From positions 1 to 41,533 of the forward strand of contig JANQPG010000037.1 in NCBI GenBank assembly GCA_028289545.1: a DNA stretch of 41,533 nucleotides. The letters are read 5' to 3'. The position numbers and the translations under genes were made by a program. Source of the stretch: Woeseiaceae bacterium. GTDB lineage: Bacteria; Pseudomonadota; Gammaproteobacteria; Steroidobacterales; Woeseiaceae. The notes under the pieces were generated by a model. The model was given only the letters and a program-made list of their open reading frames with translations. It had not been told where the DNA came from and searched no databases. Position 1 is the stretch's first letter. Each line of letters opens with the position of its first letter. This document shows positions 1 to 9,102 of this stretch, piece by piece.

Positions 1-11
1 TTGGGGGTCTG

Positions 12-33
12 CTGAGGGACACCGTTCCCTCAG
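12..33 (-). other. Hairpin in the leader of the leftward transcript
   Basis: CTGAGGGA (12-19) and TCCCTCAG (26-33) form a perfect 8-bp stem with a 6-nt loop. It lies just after the expected start point of the leftward promoter at 44-71, so it would form near the 5' end of that transcript. There is no T tract, so it is not an intrinsic terminator. A role in rRNA leader processing or antitermination is inference only. Confidence 0.4.
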
Positions 34-43
34 AGAGCGCGGC

Positions 44-71
44 ATTATAGCGGCGGAAGTCCGGCCGTCAA
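44..71 (-). promoter_or_regulatory. Strong rRNA-type sigma-70 promoter reading off the left edge
   Basis: On the minus strand, TTGACG (66-71) is followed after exactly 16 nt by a perfect TATAAT (44-49). A GC-rich discriminator (GCCGCGC) comes next. An A/T-rich stretch with a run of A sits just upstream of the -35, at about 79-95, like an UP element. This combination is typical of stable-RNA promoters. In Pseudomonas an rRNA operon lies just downstream of tyrZ, and here tyrS lies upstream on the same strand, so a 16S gene beyond the left edge is likely. The rRNA itself is not in the window. Confidence 0.7.
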
Positions 72-303
72 CACCTATTTGAAAGTTTTTTGACATGCAC
101 CCAAAAGGGCCGAGCCGGCGCCCCGCAAAGGCCCGGCCGGAACGGGCTCGAGGGGCCCGATTACCCGAAAAAAAGCCTGTTTTTGCGGTCTATTCCCGAC
201 CGTGAGTTTTTGCTCGCCCCGCGCGCTCGTCGCACCTCGAGGAGCCCCCGAATCGGGTTCCGGCCGGATTTCCCGACAATTTGCGCAAGTCTGAGTGGGG
301 CTT

Positions 304-765
304 TCAGCCCCGATACACCATGTACACGTCGGCGCGCTCGTACGGGGAGGCGCCCGGTCGGGGCTCGTGACGGAAACCGACCGACTCGTACAGGGCAATC
401 GCGGGCGCCAGACTCGAGTGCGATTCGAGGTACAGAGCACGGCCGAGGCAGGCCCTGTAGCGGTCGATCGCGGCTTCCAGCAGCAAGCGACCGATACCCT
501 CCCCGCGACACGATGCCGTGACGGCCATTTTGGTGAGCTCGTAGCACTCGTCGCCGTGATGCTTGAGCGCAACCGTGCCGACGATTTCGCCCTTCTGGCG
601 CGCAAACAGTATGTAGCCGCCCGGCTCGATGACGTGCTTCTGCGGATCGGCGAACAGCGCCGCGTCCAGGTCCTCTACGCGAAACAGGGCTTCCAGCCAC
701 TCGCGATTCAGCGCCTCGAAGTCCTTTGCGTAACGCGGCGCAAAATCGACGATCTCAGCCGGCAT
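304..765 (-). CDS. GNAT family N-acetyltransferase
   Basis: This is a 153-residue single-domain acetyltransferase of the GNAT fold, which moves an acetyl group from acetyl-CoA to an amine. The acetyl-CoA pyrophosphate loop is visible as CRGEGIG at about residues 85-91, after a beta strand (ELTKMAV). The late strand and helix that end the fold are also present (ALYLESH, then AIALYESVGF). No substrate can be named. The start codon abuts the stop of the upstream secreted-protein gene (TAG directly followed by ATG), so the two genes are translationally coupled. They are probably in one transcript with tyrS. The family call is firm and the substrate is unknown. Confidence 0.85.
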   Translation of the reverse strand: MPAEIVDFAPRYAKDFEALNREWLEALFRVEDLDAALFADPQKHVIEPGGYILFARQKGEIVGTVALKHHGDECYELTKMAVTASCRGEGIGRLLLEAAIDRYRACLGRALYLESHSSLAPAIALYESVGFRHEPRPGASPYERADVYMVYRG

Positions 766-1974
766 CTATCCAGCGGGGTCGGGGCGTGCTTCCAGCCAGG
801 CCGTGTATTCCGGCGAGGCTAGAAAGCGGGTCAGGCTGCGATCCTTGGCCAGCGCTTCGGGATCGAGGTTGTGACCAAACGCGCTTTCGAGGCGCTTGAG
901 CGCCTCTACGGCGGCAGAGTAGTTCTCAACGGCAACCCGAGCGCGCAGCGCCGACCACCAGGCCAGCTCGAGATCGTCTTCGAGTTCGAGTGACTTTTCC
1001 GCATGCTCCGCGGCCGCTTCGACCTCTCGCATGACGAGTGCAGTCGAACTCATGCGCGCCTCGTGCACGGCATCGTCGACGTCCAGCCGCCGGTTCAGAC
1101 GCTCAAGCGCCGCTTTTGCCTGTTCGTAGCGGCGCGTGGGGAAGTAGTAGTCGAGCAGCAGATTCGAATACAGCGGATCGTCGCCGTATTCTTGTTCCGC
1201 AAGCGCCGTCAACATCGTGCGCAGTTGTCGGCGGGCCCGCGCCTGTTTGGCCATGTGCACGCCGCCCACGACGATAATCCGCTGGTTTTTGAGCTCTTCA
1301 CTCATGCCGCCGACAATCTCCAGGTAGCGGGCCACCTGAAAGTCGCGAATCGCCTTGAGCGCCTCGGTGACCTGGAACAGCTGACTCTCGCTCAAGCTCC
1401 TGACGTCGACCAGCTTGCGCACGGCCGGCTTGCCTGGCGCCGCAATGACGAGGCTCTCACCCACGCCATCCGAGAAACGCTCGCCCCAGAAGAAGTCGGT
1501 CCAGTCGACCACTCGCAGCCGGTCTCTTTCGTCGAGCGTCAATTCGTATTCGTGATAACTGAACTGGAAATTCTCGAGTTCGTAGCGGACAACCGCCTTA
1601 CCCTGGTTGCCGCGCGACGCAAACTTCAAGAGCCGCGCCTTGACGGACTGATTCTGGCGCTGACCGACCGTCTGCTCGACGAGGGGCTCGAGTGACTCTG
1701 CAAAATTCTCGCGATATTGCTTCTTCAGACGCTGGTCGATCAGGCGCAGACCAAAGATTCGCTCCAGCATGTCATCAGGGTCGATAGCCTCGGCGAGTAG
1801 TTCGAAAGAACCCGAGTTGACGCCGTCGACGATCGACTGCATACCCGACTGCATCGCCTCCCGCTGCGCATTCTCGCGCGCTATGGCCGCCTCCCGCTCG
1901 GGGTCACTTTCCGCCGCGGCAATCCCGGTTGCCGTCAGCGCCGCAATGAGTACCAGGCTTACGAGCTTGCGCAT
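766..1974 (-). CDS. Secreted protein with helical TPR-like C-terminal half
   Basis: This is a 402-residue protein of unknown function. The chosen ATG begins MRKLVSLVLIAALTATG, a clear Sec signal peptide ending near AAA-ES. An AGGAAA ribosome site lies 6 nt upstream. A longer reading from 2025 would bury the signal and is rejected. The middle section is mixed strand and helix with many charged residues. From about residue 260 there are successive amphipathic helices (LLLDYYFPTRRYEQAKAALE, then AAEHAEKSLELEDDLELAWW) that look like tetratricopeptide repeats. It is probably periplasmic and may mediate protein contacts. It lies between tyrS and the GNAT gene with short gaps, so it is probably cotranscribed. 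I do not recognise the family. Confidence 0.75.
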   Translation of the reverse strand: MRKLVSLVLIAALTATGIAAAESDPEREAAIARENAQREAMQSGMQSIVDGVNSGSFELLAEAIDPDDMLERIFGLRLIDQRLKKQYRENFAESLEPLVEQTVGQRQNQSVKARLLKFASRGNQGKAVVRYELENFQFSYHEYELTLDERDRLRVVDWTDFFWGERFSDGVGESLVIAAPGKPAVRKLVDVRSLSESQLFQVTEALKAIRDFQVARYLEIVGGMSEELKNQRIIVVGGVHMAKQARARRQLRTMLTALAEQEYGDDPLYSNLLLDYYFPTRRYEQAKAALERLNRRLDVDDAVHEARMSSTALVMREVEAAAEHAEKSLELEDDLELAWWSALRARVAVENYSAAVEALKRLESAFGHNLDPEALAKDRSLTRFLASPEYTAWLEARPDPAG

Positions 1975-2047
1975 GTCGGTTTCCTGCTGCGTTTGTAGCC
2001 TGCCGGCACCCGCGCCGGCGGCCACGTCGAGGTGTAGTTCGGGCTCA

Positions 2048-3247
2048 CTATTCTACGGTCGCGCGAGCGTAGCGCCGCCGCCCGACCTGGAACACGTGTG
2101 TCGAACCCGCCTTGATTTCGAGCCCGCGATCCTCGATTCGTTCCCCGTCGATCCGGACCGCACCCTGTTTGATCATTCGGAATGCCTCCGACGTGCTGCT
2201 GACCAGCCCCGCCCCCTTCAGGACGTACGCCACGCCCAGGGCCCCGTCCTTTGCGTCGAGCGTGAACTCGGGGATTTCGTCAGGCATGCCGCCTTTCTGA
2301 AACTGCCCGACAAACGCCTGTTGGGCCCGCTCGGCCGCGGCGGTGTCGTGAAACCGCGCAACCATCTCGCGGGCCAGTTCGAACTTTGCGTCGCGCGGGT
2401 TCATACCTTCATCGACACTTCGCTTGAGGCCCGCTATCTCGTCGAGGCCGCGGAAACTCAACAGCTCGAAGTAGCGCCACATGAGTTCGTCCGAAATGGA
2501 CATGAGTTTGCCGAACATGTCTTCAGGCGCGTCGGTAATGCCAACGTAGTTGTCCAGCGACTTGGACATTTTCTGCACGCCGTCGAGGCCCTCGAGGAGC
2601 GGCATCGTCATGACCAGCTGCGGGTCCTGACCGTAGTCCTGCTGCAGCTGGCGCCCGACGAGCAGATTGAACTTCTGGTCCGTACCGCCGAGCTCGACGT
2701 CCGCCTCGAGCGCCACTGAATCGTAACCCTGCACGAGCGGGTACAGGAATTCGTGAATGCTGATGGGCTGCCCGCCGGCGTAACGTTTACTGAAGTCGTC
2801 GCGCTCCAGCATTCTCGCCACCGTGTGCCGTGCCGCCAGCCGGATCATGCCCGCCGAGCCGAGTTCGCTCATCCACCGGGAGTTGAATTCGACGCGAGTT
2901 CGATCCTTGTCGAGAATCTTGAACACCTGCGCTTCGTAGGTGGCGGCGTTGGCTTCGATTTCCTCGGCCGACAGCGGCGGGCGCGTTGCGTTCTTACCCG
3001 AAGGATCGCCGATCATCCCGGTAAAATCGCCGATCAGGAAGACCACCTCGTGGCCGAACTCCTGAAACTGGCGCATCTTGTTGATCAGCACCGTGTGGCC
3101 AATGTGCAGATCGGGTGCCGTCGGATCGAAACCCGCCTTGATCACGAGCGGCCGGTTTTTGCCGAGCTTTGCCTTTAATCCGCCGTCCGGGAGTATCTCC
3201 TCGGCGCCGCGGGAGAGTTCGGCAAGCTGTTGTTCGGTGCTGTGCAT
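2048..3247 (-). CDS. tyrS: Tyrosyl-tRNA synthetase (TyrZ type)
   Basis: The enzyme charges tRNA-Tyr with tyrosine in the cytoplasm. Class I signatures are present: HIGH at residues 48-51 (DLHIGHT) and KMSKS at about residue 230. The tyrosine-site segments [16 protein letters not shown] and LGGTDQKFN are also present. The C-terminal 60 residues form an S4 RNA-binding domain ([17 protein letters not shown]). At 399 residues it fits the TyrZ class of Pseudomonas and relatives rather than the 424-residue E. coli TyrS. The ATG at 3247 has an AAGGA site 6 nt upstream. A reading from 3385 adds 46 unconserved residues and is rejected. The gene is divergent from the M23 peptidase gene and heads the leftward group. 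Confidence 0.96.
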   Translation of the reverse strand: MHSTEQQLAELSRGAEEILPDGGLKAKLGKNRPLVIKAGFDPTAPDLHIGHTVLINKMRQFQEFGHEVVFLIGDFTGMIGDPSGKNATRPPLSAEEIEANAATYEAQVFKILDKDRTRVEFNSRWMSELGSAGMIRLAARHTVARMLERDDFSKRYAGGQPISIHEFLYPLVQGYDSVALEADVELGGTDQKFNLLVGRQLQQDYGQDPQLVMTMPLLEGLDGVQKMSKSLDNYVGITDAPEDMFGKLMSISDELMWRYFELLSFRGLDEIAGLKRSVDEGMNPRDAKFELAREMVARFHDTAAAERAQQAFVGQFQKGGMPDEIPEFTLDAKDGALGVAYVLKGAGLVSSTSEAFRMIKQGAVRIDGERIEDRGLEIKAGSTHVFQVGRRRYARATVE

Positions 3248-3420
3248 TCTGTCCTTGAGATTCAAAAGGCGGCGGATGGCCGGAACGCGCCACTTTAGCA
3301 TTCTGGTTCCGTGAGGGAAGCCGCGAGTCGACGGGCCCGCACCGAATCCTGCGCTCGAGCCGAATGTGTTCCGTGATTTCTTCAATATCTATTTAACGTC
3401 ATGACTTATAACAGCTTTCT

Positions 3421-3449
3421 TTGACCTGACATAAACTGTTGGGTACAGT
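3421..3449 (+). promoter_or_regulatory. Sigma-70 promoter for the M23 peptidase gene
   Basis: TTGACC (3421-3426) and TACAGT (3444-3449) are separated by 17 nt. This places a start point near 3456, about 27 nt before the TTG start codon at 3483. It lies in the divergent tyrS/peptidase gap. Confidence 0.55.
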
Positions 3450-3482
3450 ACGGCCAGTTCTCCGGAAACAGGAACGCTCGAC

Positions 3483-4898
3483 TTGCCTCGTCCCGTCAGT
3501 CCTCTGCTCCACGATTACAAACAGGCAAGTGTGAAAGAGCCCCGCCGGGGCAAGCGTTTACACTGGTTTGCCGTTGGTCTTGGCATTCCCGTCGTCGCCG
3601 TCGCGGCGTATTCGCTGCTGTCGAGCACGCCGGAGTCTTCGACGCCCCCGCCGCAGCCCCAGGAAGCCTATCTCTCCGCCACGGATCAGCCGCTCGTCGC
3701 GCCGCCGCTGATCGAACCCGTTGCCGAGGCGCTGCTGACGCCGACGGACGTCGTCCCGGATGCCGAGCCGGAACCCGAGTACGAAACGCTTGCGCTCACG
3801 ATCAGCAAAGGCGACACGCTCGACGGCCTGTTTCGCAAGAACAGTCTCAACATAGGCCATCTGGCCGTCATCTCGAGGCTCGAAGAAGCACGCAAACGCT
3901 TCCGCCGCCTGAAGCCGGGCGACACGTTCGAAATCAAGCACGTCGACGGCGATCTGATCCACATGTACTCGGCCATCGATCTGACCAGCGCGCTAAGCAT
4001 CGACCGCGCCGAGCAGGGCGAAGGCTTTACGGCAAAAATTACCGAGCGGCCGATCGAAATTCGCAAGCGCATGGCGCACGGCGTCATTACCTCTTCGCTG
4101 TTCGAAAGCGGCGCTCAGGCGGGCCTGACGGACCGCACGGTCATGAACATTGCCGGGATTTTTGCCTGGGACATCGATTTTGTGCTCGACATCCGGGTCG
4201 GCGACAGCTTCTACGTGCAGTACGAAGAGATCTGGCAGGACGGCGAATACGTCACTGACGGCGAGATCGTCGCAGCGGAATTCAACAACGCGGGCGACAC
4301 GTTCCGGGCCCTGCGCTTCAAGGACCAATCCGGCCGCTCCGATTACTTCACGCCCGAAGGCTACAGCGTCCGCAAGGCGTTCATGCGAGCGCCCGTCAAC
4401 TTCACGCGCATCAGCTCGAACTTCAATCCGAACCGGCGGCATCCGATTCTCAACACGATCCGTGCCCATCGCGGCGTGGACTACGCGGCGCCTCGCGGCA
4501 CGCCAATCATGGCGGCCGGGGACGGCAGGGTCATCTTCCGCGGCACAAAATCGGGCTACGGCAAGACCGTCATCCTGCAACATGGCGGTAACATTACGAC
4601 GCTGTACGCGCACATGTCGAACTTCGCCGCCAAGGCCCCGATGGGCGCCCGCGTCAGGCAGGGAGAGGTCATCGGCTTTGTCGGCGCGACGGGGCTTGCC
4701 ACGGCCAATCACCTGCACTACGAATACCGGCTGAACGGCGTGCACCGCAATCCTCGTACCGTGGCGCTGCCCAAAGCCGATCCGATCGATCCGCGCTACC
4801 GCAAGCAGTTCCTCACCGACGTGGCGCCGATCATCGAAGAACTCGAGCAATTCAAGCGCACGCAGCTTGCCTCCTCGCTCGGCCCGGTTCTGAACTGA
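3483..4898 (+). CDS. M23 family murein endopeptidase with LysM/OapA-like domain
   Basis: This predicted membrane-anchored peptidoglycan endopeptidase of 471 residues cleaves peptide cross-links in the periplasm. There is a short cytoplasmic N-terminus, then a transmembrane segment (WFAVGLGIPVVAVAAYSLL, about 28-46), then a Pro/Glu-rich linker. An OapA/LysM-like module follows at about 96-165 (TISKGDTLDGLFRKN). The LytM domain is at about 315-440. The zinc ligands fit H329, D333 and H412, and the likely catalytic histidines are H377 and H410, so it should be active. The start is TTG (3483) with AGGA 9 nt upstream. A GTG at 3531 is the alternative, and no ATG is available. It is the counterpart of the peptidase next to tyrZ in Pseudomonas. 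Confidence 0.9.
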   Translation: MPRPVSPLLHDYKQASVKEPRRGKRLHWFAVGLGIPVVAVAAYSLLSSTPESSTPPPQPQEAYLSATDQPLVAPPLIEPVAEALLTPTDVVPDAEPEPEYETLALTISKGDTLDGLFRKNSLNIGHLAVISRLEEARKRFRRLKPGDTFEIKHVDGDLIHMYSAIDLTSALSIDRAEQGEGFTAKITERPIEIRKRMAHGVITSSLFESGAQAGLTDRTVMNIAGIFAWDIDFVLDIRVGDSFYVQYEEIWQDGEYVTDGEIVAAEFNNAGDTFRALRFKDQSGRSDYFTPEGYSVRKAFMRAPVNFTRISSNFNPNRRHPILNTIRAHRGVDYAAPRGTPIMAAGDGRVIFRGTKSGYGKTVILQHGGNITTLYAHMSNFAAKAPMGARVRQGEVIGFVGATGLATANHLHYEYRLNGVHRNPRTVALPKADPIDPRYRKQFLTDVAPIIEELEQFKRTQLASSLGPVLN

Positions 4899-4980
4899 AC
4901 TCAAAACCCGTCGTGATCCGCCCGGCAGCGGCGGCCGGTGTACTTTTGTGCGCCCGTACTCATCGCTGTCACGCGGGCGT

Positions 4981-4989
4981 TGCTATACT
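4981..4989 (+). promoter_or_regulatory. Extended -10 promoter element for ppk1
   Basis: TGCTATACT is an extended -10 (TG-n-TATACT), with the hexamer at 4984-4989. No good -35 is seen. It would start transcription near 4996. That excludes the upstream ATG at 4938 and supports the GTG start of ppk1 at 5022. Confidence 0.45.
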
Positions 4990-5021
4990 GGTCGGCCCTG
5001 TTTCCAGAGAGCGCAAGAGAC

Positions 5022-7097
5022 GTGGACGCACCGACGCTGCCACCTTCCGACCTGTACATCAATCGCGAACTCAGCATGCTCGAGTTCAACAAGCGTGTGC
5101 TGGCTCTGGCGCAAGACCCGGAAATACCGCTTCTGGAGCGCCTGCGTTTCCTGTGCATTACCTGCACCAATCTCGACGAGTTCTTCGAGATCCGCGTCGC
5201 CGCCCTCAAACAGCGAATGGAACTCGGGGCGCTCGCGCAGGGCCCCGAGCAGCTGCCGGCGCAGCAGGTCTTCGACGTGTTGCGGCACCGCATGCTGAAC
5301 GTCGTGCAGCAGCAGTACGAGCTATTGAACAACGTCATGTTTCCGGAACTCGCCGAGGCGGGGGTGCCGTTCCTGCGCAGCGAAGACTGGACGGACGAGC
5401 AGCGTGACTGGCTGACGAACTACTTCCACGAACAGGTGGTTCCCGTTCTGACCCCGCTCACATTCGACCCTTCGCGGCCGTTCCCGCAAGTACTGAACAA
5501 GAGCCTCAACTTTATCGTCCGCCTGCGCGGTCGCGACGCTTATGGCCGGCTCCGACACCGCGGCATGGTTCAGGCGCCGCGCTCGCTGCCGCGCCTCATC
5601 AAGCTGCCGGAACATCTCGGTGAGCCCGACACTCACCAGTACGTGTTCCTTTCGTCAGTCATCCGGATGCACGTCGACAGCCTGTTTCCCGGCCTCAACG
5701 TCGACGGTTGCTATCAGTTTCGCGTCACGCGCAACTCCAATCTCTACGTCGACGAAGAAGAAGTCAGCGACCTGGTCCGCGCACTCGAAGGCGAACTCGA
5801 AGCCAGCCGTTACGGCGCGGCCGTGCGCATCGAGATCGGACACGAGTGTCCCGAAGACCTGCAGCAGTTTCTGCTCAATCACTTCGATCTCAAGGACGAG
5901 GACGTGTATCTCGTCGAAGGCCCGGTCAACCTCAATCGCCTCGCCCAGGTCTGCGACACGGAAGACCGCCCGGACCTGCTGTACGCACCGTTCACCCAGG
6001 GCCTGCCGAAATCCCTCTCGGGGGAGGCCCCCATACTCGAGACCCTCAAGCAGCAAAACGTGCTGCTGTACCACCCCTATCACTCGTTCTCACCCGTGAT
6101 CGACTTCATCAAGGCGGCGTCGCGGGATCAGAACGTCCTTGCGATCAAGATTACGCTGTATCGCACGGGTGCAAAGAGCCCGATCGTCGACTACCTCGTG
6201 GCGGCCGCAAGGGCCGGCAAGGAAGTGACGGTCATTATCGAATTGATGGCGCGTTTCGACGAAGCGGCCAACATCTCGCTCGCCAACCGCCTGCAGGAGG
6301 CCGGCGCGCACGTCGTGTACGGTCTTGTCGGCTACAAGACGCACGCCAAAATGACGCTCGTGGTACGCCGCGAAGACGATCAGCTCAGGCGCTACGTGCA
6401 CCTGGGAACGGGCAACTACCACCACAGCACCTCGAAGATCTATACGGACTACGGCTACCTCACCAGCGACCGCAAACTCGGGGAAGACGTCCACAAGGTG
6501 TTCATGCAGCTCACGAGCCTGACCGAGGCACGCGACCTCAACCTGATGCTGACGTCGCCTTTCAACCTGTTCGATGCCGTGATCGCAAAGATCGGGCGCG
6601 AGGCCGAACACGCGAAGAACGGCCGCCCGGCGCGCATCATTGCCAAGGTGAACTCGCTCAACGAGCCCAATGTCGTCAACGCGCTGTACGCGGCGTCGCA
6701 GGCAGGCGTGAAGGTCGACCTGATCGTGCGCGGAATCTGTTCGCTCCGACCCGGAGTGCTCGGACTGTCGGACAACATTACGGTGCGTTCGATACTCGGT
6801 CGTTTCCTCGAGCATTCACGCGTCTACTATTTCCTCAACGGCGGCGATCAGGAAGTCTACTGCGCCAGCGCGGACTGGATGGAGCGCAACCTGTTGCGCC
6901 GCAACGAGTCCTGTTTCCCCGTACAGCAGGAAGACCTGAAACAGCAGCTCGTCGACGATCTCGAGCTGTACCTTGCCGACAACTGCAACGCGTGGATGCT
7001 GCACGGTGACGGCAACTATGAGCGCCTGTCCCCCGGAGACCAGCCGCGTGTGTCGGCGCAGGAGACCTTCCTCGCCAGGATCGCGTTGCCGAACTAG
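5022..7097 (+). CDS. ppk1: Polyphosphate kinase 1
   Basis: PPK1 reversibly builds inorganic polyphosphate from ATP at the inner face of the membrane. The protein is 691 residues from the GTG at 5022, close to the 688 of E. coli. The N-terminal, head and two PLD-like catalytic domains are in the usual order. The autophosphorylated histidine is H441 (YKTHAKM) and the second essential one is H598 (LEHSRVYYF). Both are offset by 6 from E. coli H435 and H592, which supports this start. A reading from 4938 adds 28 hydrophobic residues that overlap the promoter and is rejected. It is convergent with ppx with 15 nt between the stops, unlike the ppk-ppx operon of E. coli. Confidence 0.95.
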   Translation: MDAPTLPPSDLYINRELSMLEFNKRVLALAQDPEIPLLERLRFLCITCTNLDEFFEIRVAALKQRMELGALAQGPEQLPAQQVFDVLRHRMLNVVQQQYELLNNVMFPELAEAGVPFLRSEDWTDEQRDWLTNYFHEQVVPVLTPLTFDPSRPFPQVLNKSLNFIVRLRGRDAYGRLRHRGMVQAPRSLPRLIKLPEHLGEPDTHQYVFLSSVIRMHVDSLFPGLNVDGCYQFRVTRNSNLYVDEEEVSDLVRALEGELEASRYGAAVRIEIGHECPEDLQQFLLNHFDLKDEDVYLVEGPVNLNRLAQVCDTEDRPDLLYAPFTQGLPKSLSGEAPILETLKQQNVLLYHPYHSFSPVIDFIKAASRDQNVLAIKITLYRTGAKSPIVDYLVAAARAGKEVTVIIELMARFDEAANISLANRLQEAGAHVVYGLVGYKTHAKMTLVVRREDDQLRRYVHLGTGNYHHSTSKIYTDYGYLTSDRKLGEDVHKVFMQLTSLTEARDLNLMLTSPFNLFDAVIAKIGREAEHAKNGRPARIIAKVNSLNEPNVVNALYAASQAGVKVDLIVRGICSLRPGVLGLSDNITVRSILGRFLEHSRVYYFLNGGDQEVYCASADWMERNLLRRNESCFPVQQEDLKQQLVDDLELYLADNCNAWMLHGDGNYERLSPGDQPRVSAQETFLARIALPN

Positions 7098-7112
7098 CTT
7101 TTCGGATGCCCG

Positions 7113-8654
7113 CTAGTCGAAGCGGAGTGAATAGCCCACGTCTTTGAGATAGTCCCGCTCGCGCTTCAAATCGGCCCTCGTCAGCCGGTTGTCGGCGAGC
7201 CACACCGGGTCAAAAACGAGTTCCAGCGAGTCCTTGCCGACGCTCAGCTCCGGCAACGGAATCTCCTTGCTGGACCGGCTGCGGTTCAATAGCACGCCCA
7301 AACGCAGCAGAATCGCGAGGCGCGTGGCGGACCTGCGCCAATCGCGCGGTAGCTTCTTGCGATAACCGGTTTTGATCTCGTAACGCTGGCTGCCGATCAA
7401 AAACGCAAGAAACCGCTGCTCGGCTCGCGGAAAGCCGGGCATGTCGGCGTGTTCGGCCACGTAGGCGCCGTGGCGCTGGTAGCCGTCGTGAGAAATATCC
7501 AGACCAATTTCGTGCAGACGCGCCGACCAATCGAGCATGTTGCGCGCCAGCTCCGAAGACAGATCCCAGGCCGTTTCGCACTGCGCTCTCAATGCACCCG
7601 CAATCGTGGCCACCCGGCCCGCCTGATCCTTGTCGACGTTGTACCGGTCTTCCATGGCGCGCACCGTTCGCTCGCGCGCATCCTCATGGCGCATGCGGCC
7701 CAGGAGGTCATACAAGAGCCCCTCGCGCAGCGCGCCGTCTGAAACGCGCAATTCGTCGACGCGAAGCGCCGACAGGAGCTCGGCCAGGATCGACAGTCCG
7801 CCCGGCCAGACCTGCGCGCGCCGGTCGCTCAAGCCCTCGAGCGCAATGTCGGCGGTGTTCTCGAAGCACGTCACCTGCGCGATCAGCGCTTCGACGGCCG
7901 GCAGGGTCAGACGGCCCGACTCCACGAGCCCGAGCGTATTGGCAACGCGTTCGGTCGACAGGATGGTCCCCGAGGTGCCGATCGCCTCGATCCCGTTGCG
8001 GTCGCGGAACAAATTCTTGATCGGCCGGAGTTCCAGCCTCGCCGTTGTCCGCGCCTTTTCGAAGTTCCGCGACGAAATGACGCCGCCCGGGAAGCATCGT
8101 TCGGTCATCGATACGCAGCCCATGTGCAGGCTCTCGAGGGACTTGGGATCCGGCCCCTCTCCCAGGATCAGCTCGGTCGAACCGCCGCCAATATCCATGA
8201 CCAGCCGGCGCCCGTCATTGCGCGGCAGGCTGTGGGTGACGCCCTTGTAGATCAGCCGGGCTTCCTCGATGCCGGATATGACCTCGATGGGATGCCCGAG
8301 CGCGCGCTCGGCCTCGGCCATGAATGCGCTGTCCTCGCGCGCGCGGCGTATTGTGCTGGTCCCGGCCGCGCGGACGTTCGACGCGTGCATTGCGCGTAGA
8401 CGCTCACCGAACTGGGAGAGGCATTCGAGCGCCCGCAGCCGCGCCGCTCGCGAGAGATCGCCCTTGCGCGACAGGCCTTCCGCCAGCCTGACGGTCTCGC
8501 GCAGGCGGTCGATGATAATGAGCTGGCCGTGGCGCAGCTCACCCACGATCATGTGGAAACTGTTCGAGCCGAGGTCGACGGCAGCGATAACCTCGCCGTT
8601 GTCGCTCTCAGGGACGGCGCCAGGGCTTGTCGTATCTATTTGCGGCGTACTGAT
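7113..8654 (-). CDS. ppx: Exopolyphosphatase (Ppx/GppA family), apparently with a non-standard start codon
   Basis: The enzyme removes terminal phosphates from polyphosphate. It has the ASKHA fold: the second phosphate motif DIGGGSTEL, MGCVSMTERCFPGG, ASGT-like GTSGT, and LSDGALREGLLYD before an HD-like C-terminal domain. The first ATG (8552) would cut off the conserved first phosphate motif AAVDLGSNSFH, which is encoded in frame directly upstream (8553-8582). The frame stays open back to a TAA at 8694-8696, yet no ATG, GTG or TTG occurs on this strand from 8553 to 8700 in any frame. The best candidate is ATC at 8652-8654, with GGAAG 6 nt upstream. An ATC immediately before it or an ATA at 8637-8639 is possible. 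It lies downstream of erpA and is probably cotranscribed. A sequencing error is the main alternative. Confidence 0.9.
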   Translation of the reverse strand: MSTPQIDTTSPGAVPESDNGEVIAAVDLGSNSFHMIVGELRHGQLIIIDRLRETVRLAEGLSRKGDLSRAARLRALECLSQFGERLRAMHASNVRAAGTSTIRRAREDSAFMAEAERALGHPIEVISGIEEARLIYKGVTHSLPRNDGRRLVMDIGGGSTELILGEGPDPKSLESLHMGCVSMTERCFPGGVISSRNFEKARTTARLELRPIKNLFRDRNGIEAIGTSGTILSTERVANTLGLVESGRLTLPAVEALIAQVTCFENTADIALEGLSDRRAQVWPGGLSILAELLSALRVDELRVSDGALREGLLYDLLGRMRHEDARERTVRAMEDRYNVDKDQAGRVATIAGALRAQCETAWDLSSELARNMLDWSARLHEIGLDISHDGYQRHGAYVAEHADMPGFPRAEQRFLAFLIGSQRYEIKTGYRKKLPRDWRRSATRLAILLRLGVLLNRSRSSKEIPLPELSVGKDSLELVFDPVWLADNRLTRADLKRERDYLKDVGYSLRFD

Positions 8655-8704
8655 GATGAGCTTCCGCGTTCGTGCCGGGTTTGCCTCGAATCGTTAAAGG
8701 GCCC

Positions 8705-9070
8705 TCAGACCGTAAACGACTGGCCGCAACCGCAGGTTGTCGCCGCGTTGGGATTGCGGATAACAAACTGGGCGCCCGAGAGGTCTTCCTGATAGTCGAT
8801 TTCCGCGCCCATCAGGTACTGCACGCTCATCGGGTCGACGACCAGGGTTACGCCCTGGTTCTCGACCTGGCTGTCACCCTCCTCGACGGCCTCGTCGAAG
8901 GTGAAACCGTACTGAAACCCGGAGCAGCCGCCCCCCGAAATGTACACGCGCAGCTTGAGTTCCGGATTGTCCTCATCCTTCAGGAGCTCACTCACCTTGT
9001 TTGCGGCGGCATCCGTAAACACGAGCGGATCCGGCGCCATGCTTGCCGATGTTGTCGATTCCGTTTGCAT
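8705..9070 (-). CDS. erpA: Iron-sulfur cluster insertion protein ErpA
   Basis: This is an A-type carrier that delivers Fe-S clusters to apoproteins such as isoprenoid-pathway enzymes. It has 121 residues. The three cluster-binding cysteines are in the expected places: one in GGGCSGFQY and two in the C-terminal CGCGQSF. The usual start is taken as the ATG at 9070. A TTG at 9079 would add three residues, but it has its purine tract only 1 nt away. The gene lies between bactofilin and ppx on the minus strand with short gaps. Its position next to a bactofilin matches the Pseudomonas argC-tyrZ neighbourhood. Confidence 0.95.
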   Translation of the reverse strand: MQTESTTSASMAPDPLVFTDAAANKVSELLKDEDNPELKLRVYISGGGCSGFQYGFTFDEAVEEGDSQVENQGVTLVVDPMSVQYLMGAEIDYQEDLSGAQFVIRNPNAATTCGCGQSFTV

Positions 9071-9102
9071 ATTGCTCAATTTCCGAAGCTTGCCGTCCGG
9101 CC

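Noticed and set aside
7094..7116. CTAGC...GCTAG inverted repeat at the ppk1/ppx stops
   Set aside because: A 5-bp stem with a 13-nt loop and no T tract. Too weak for a terminator.
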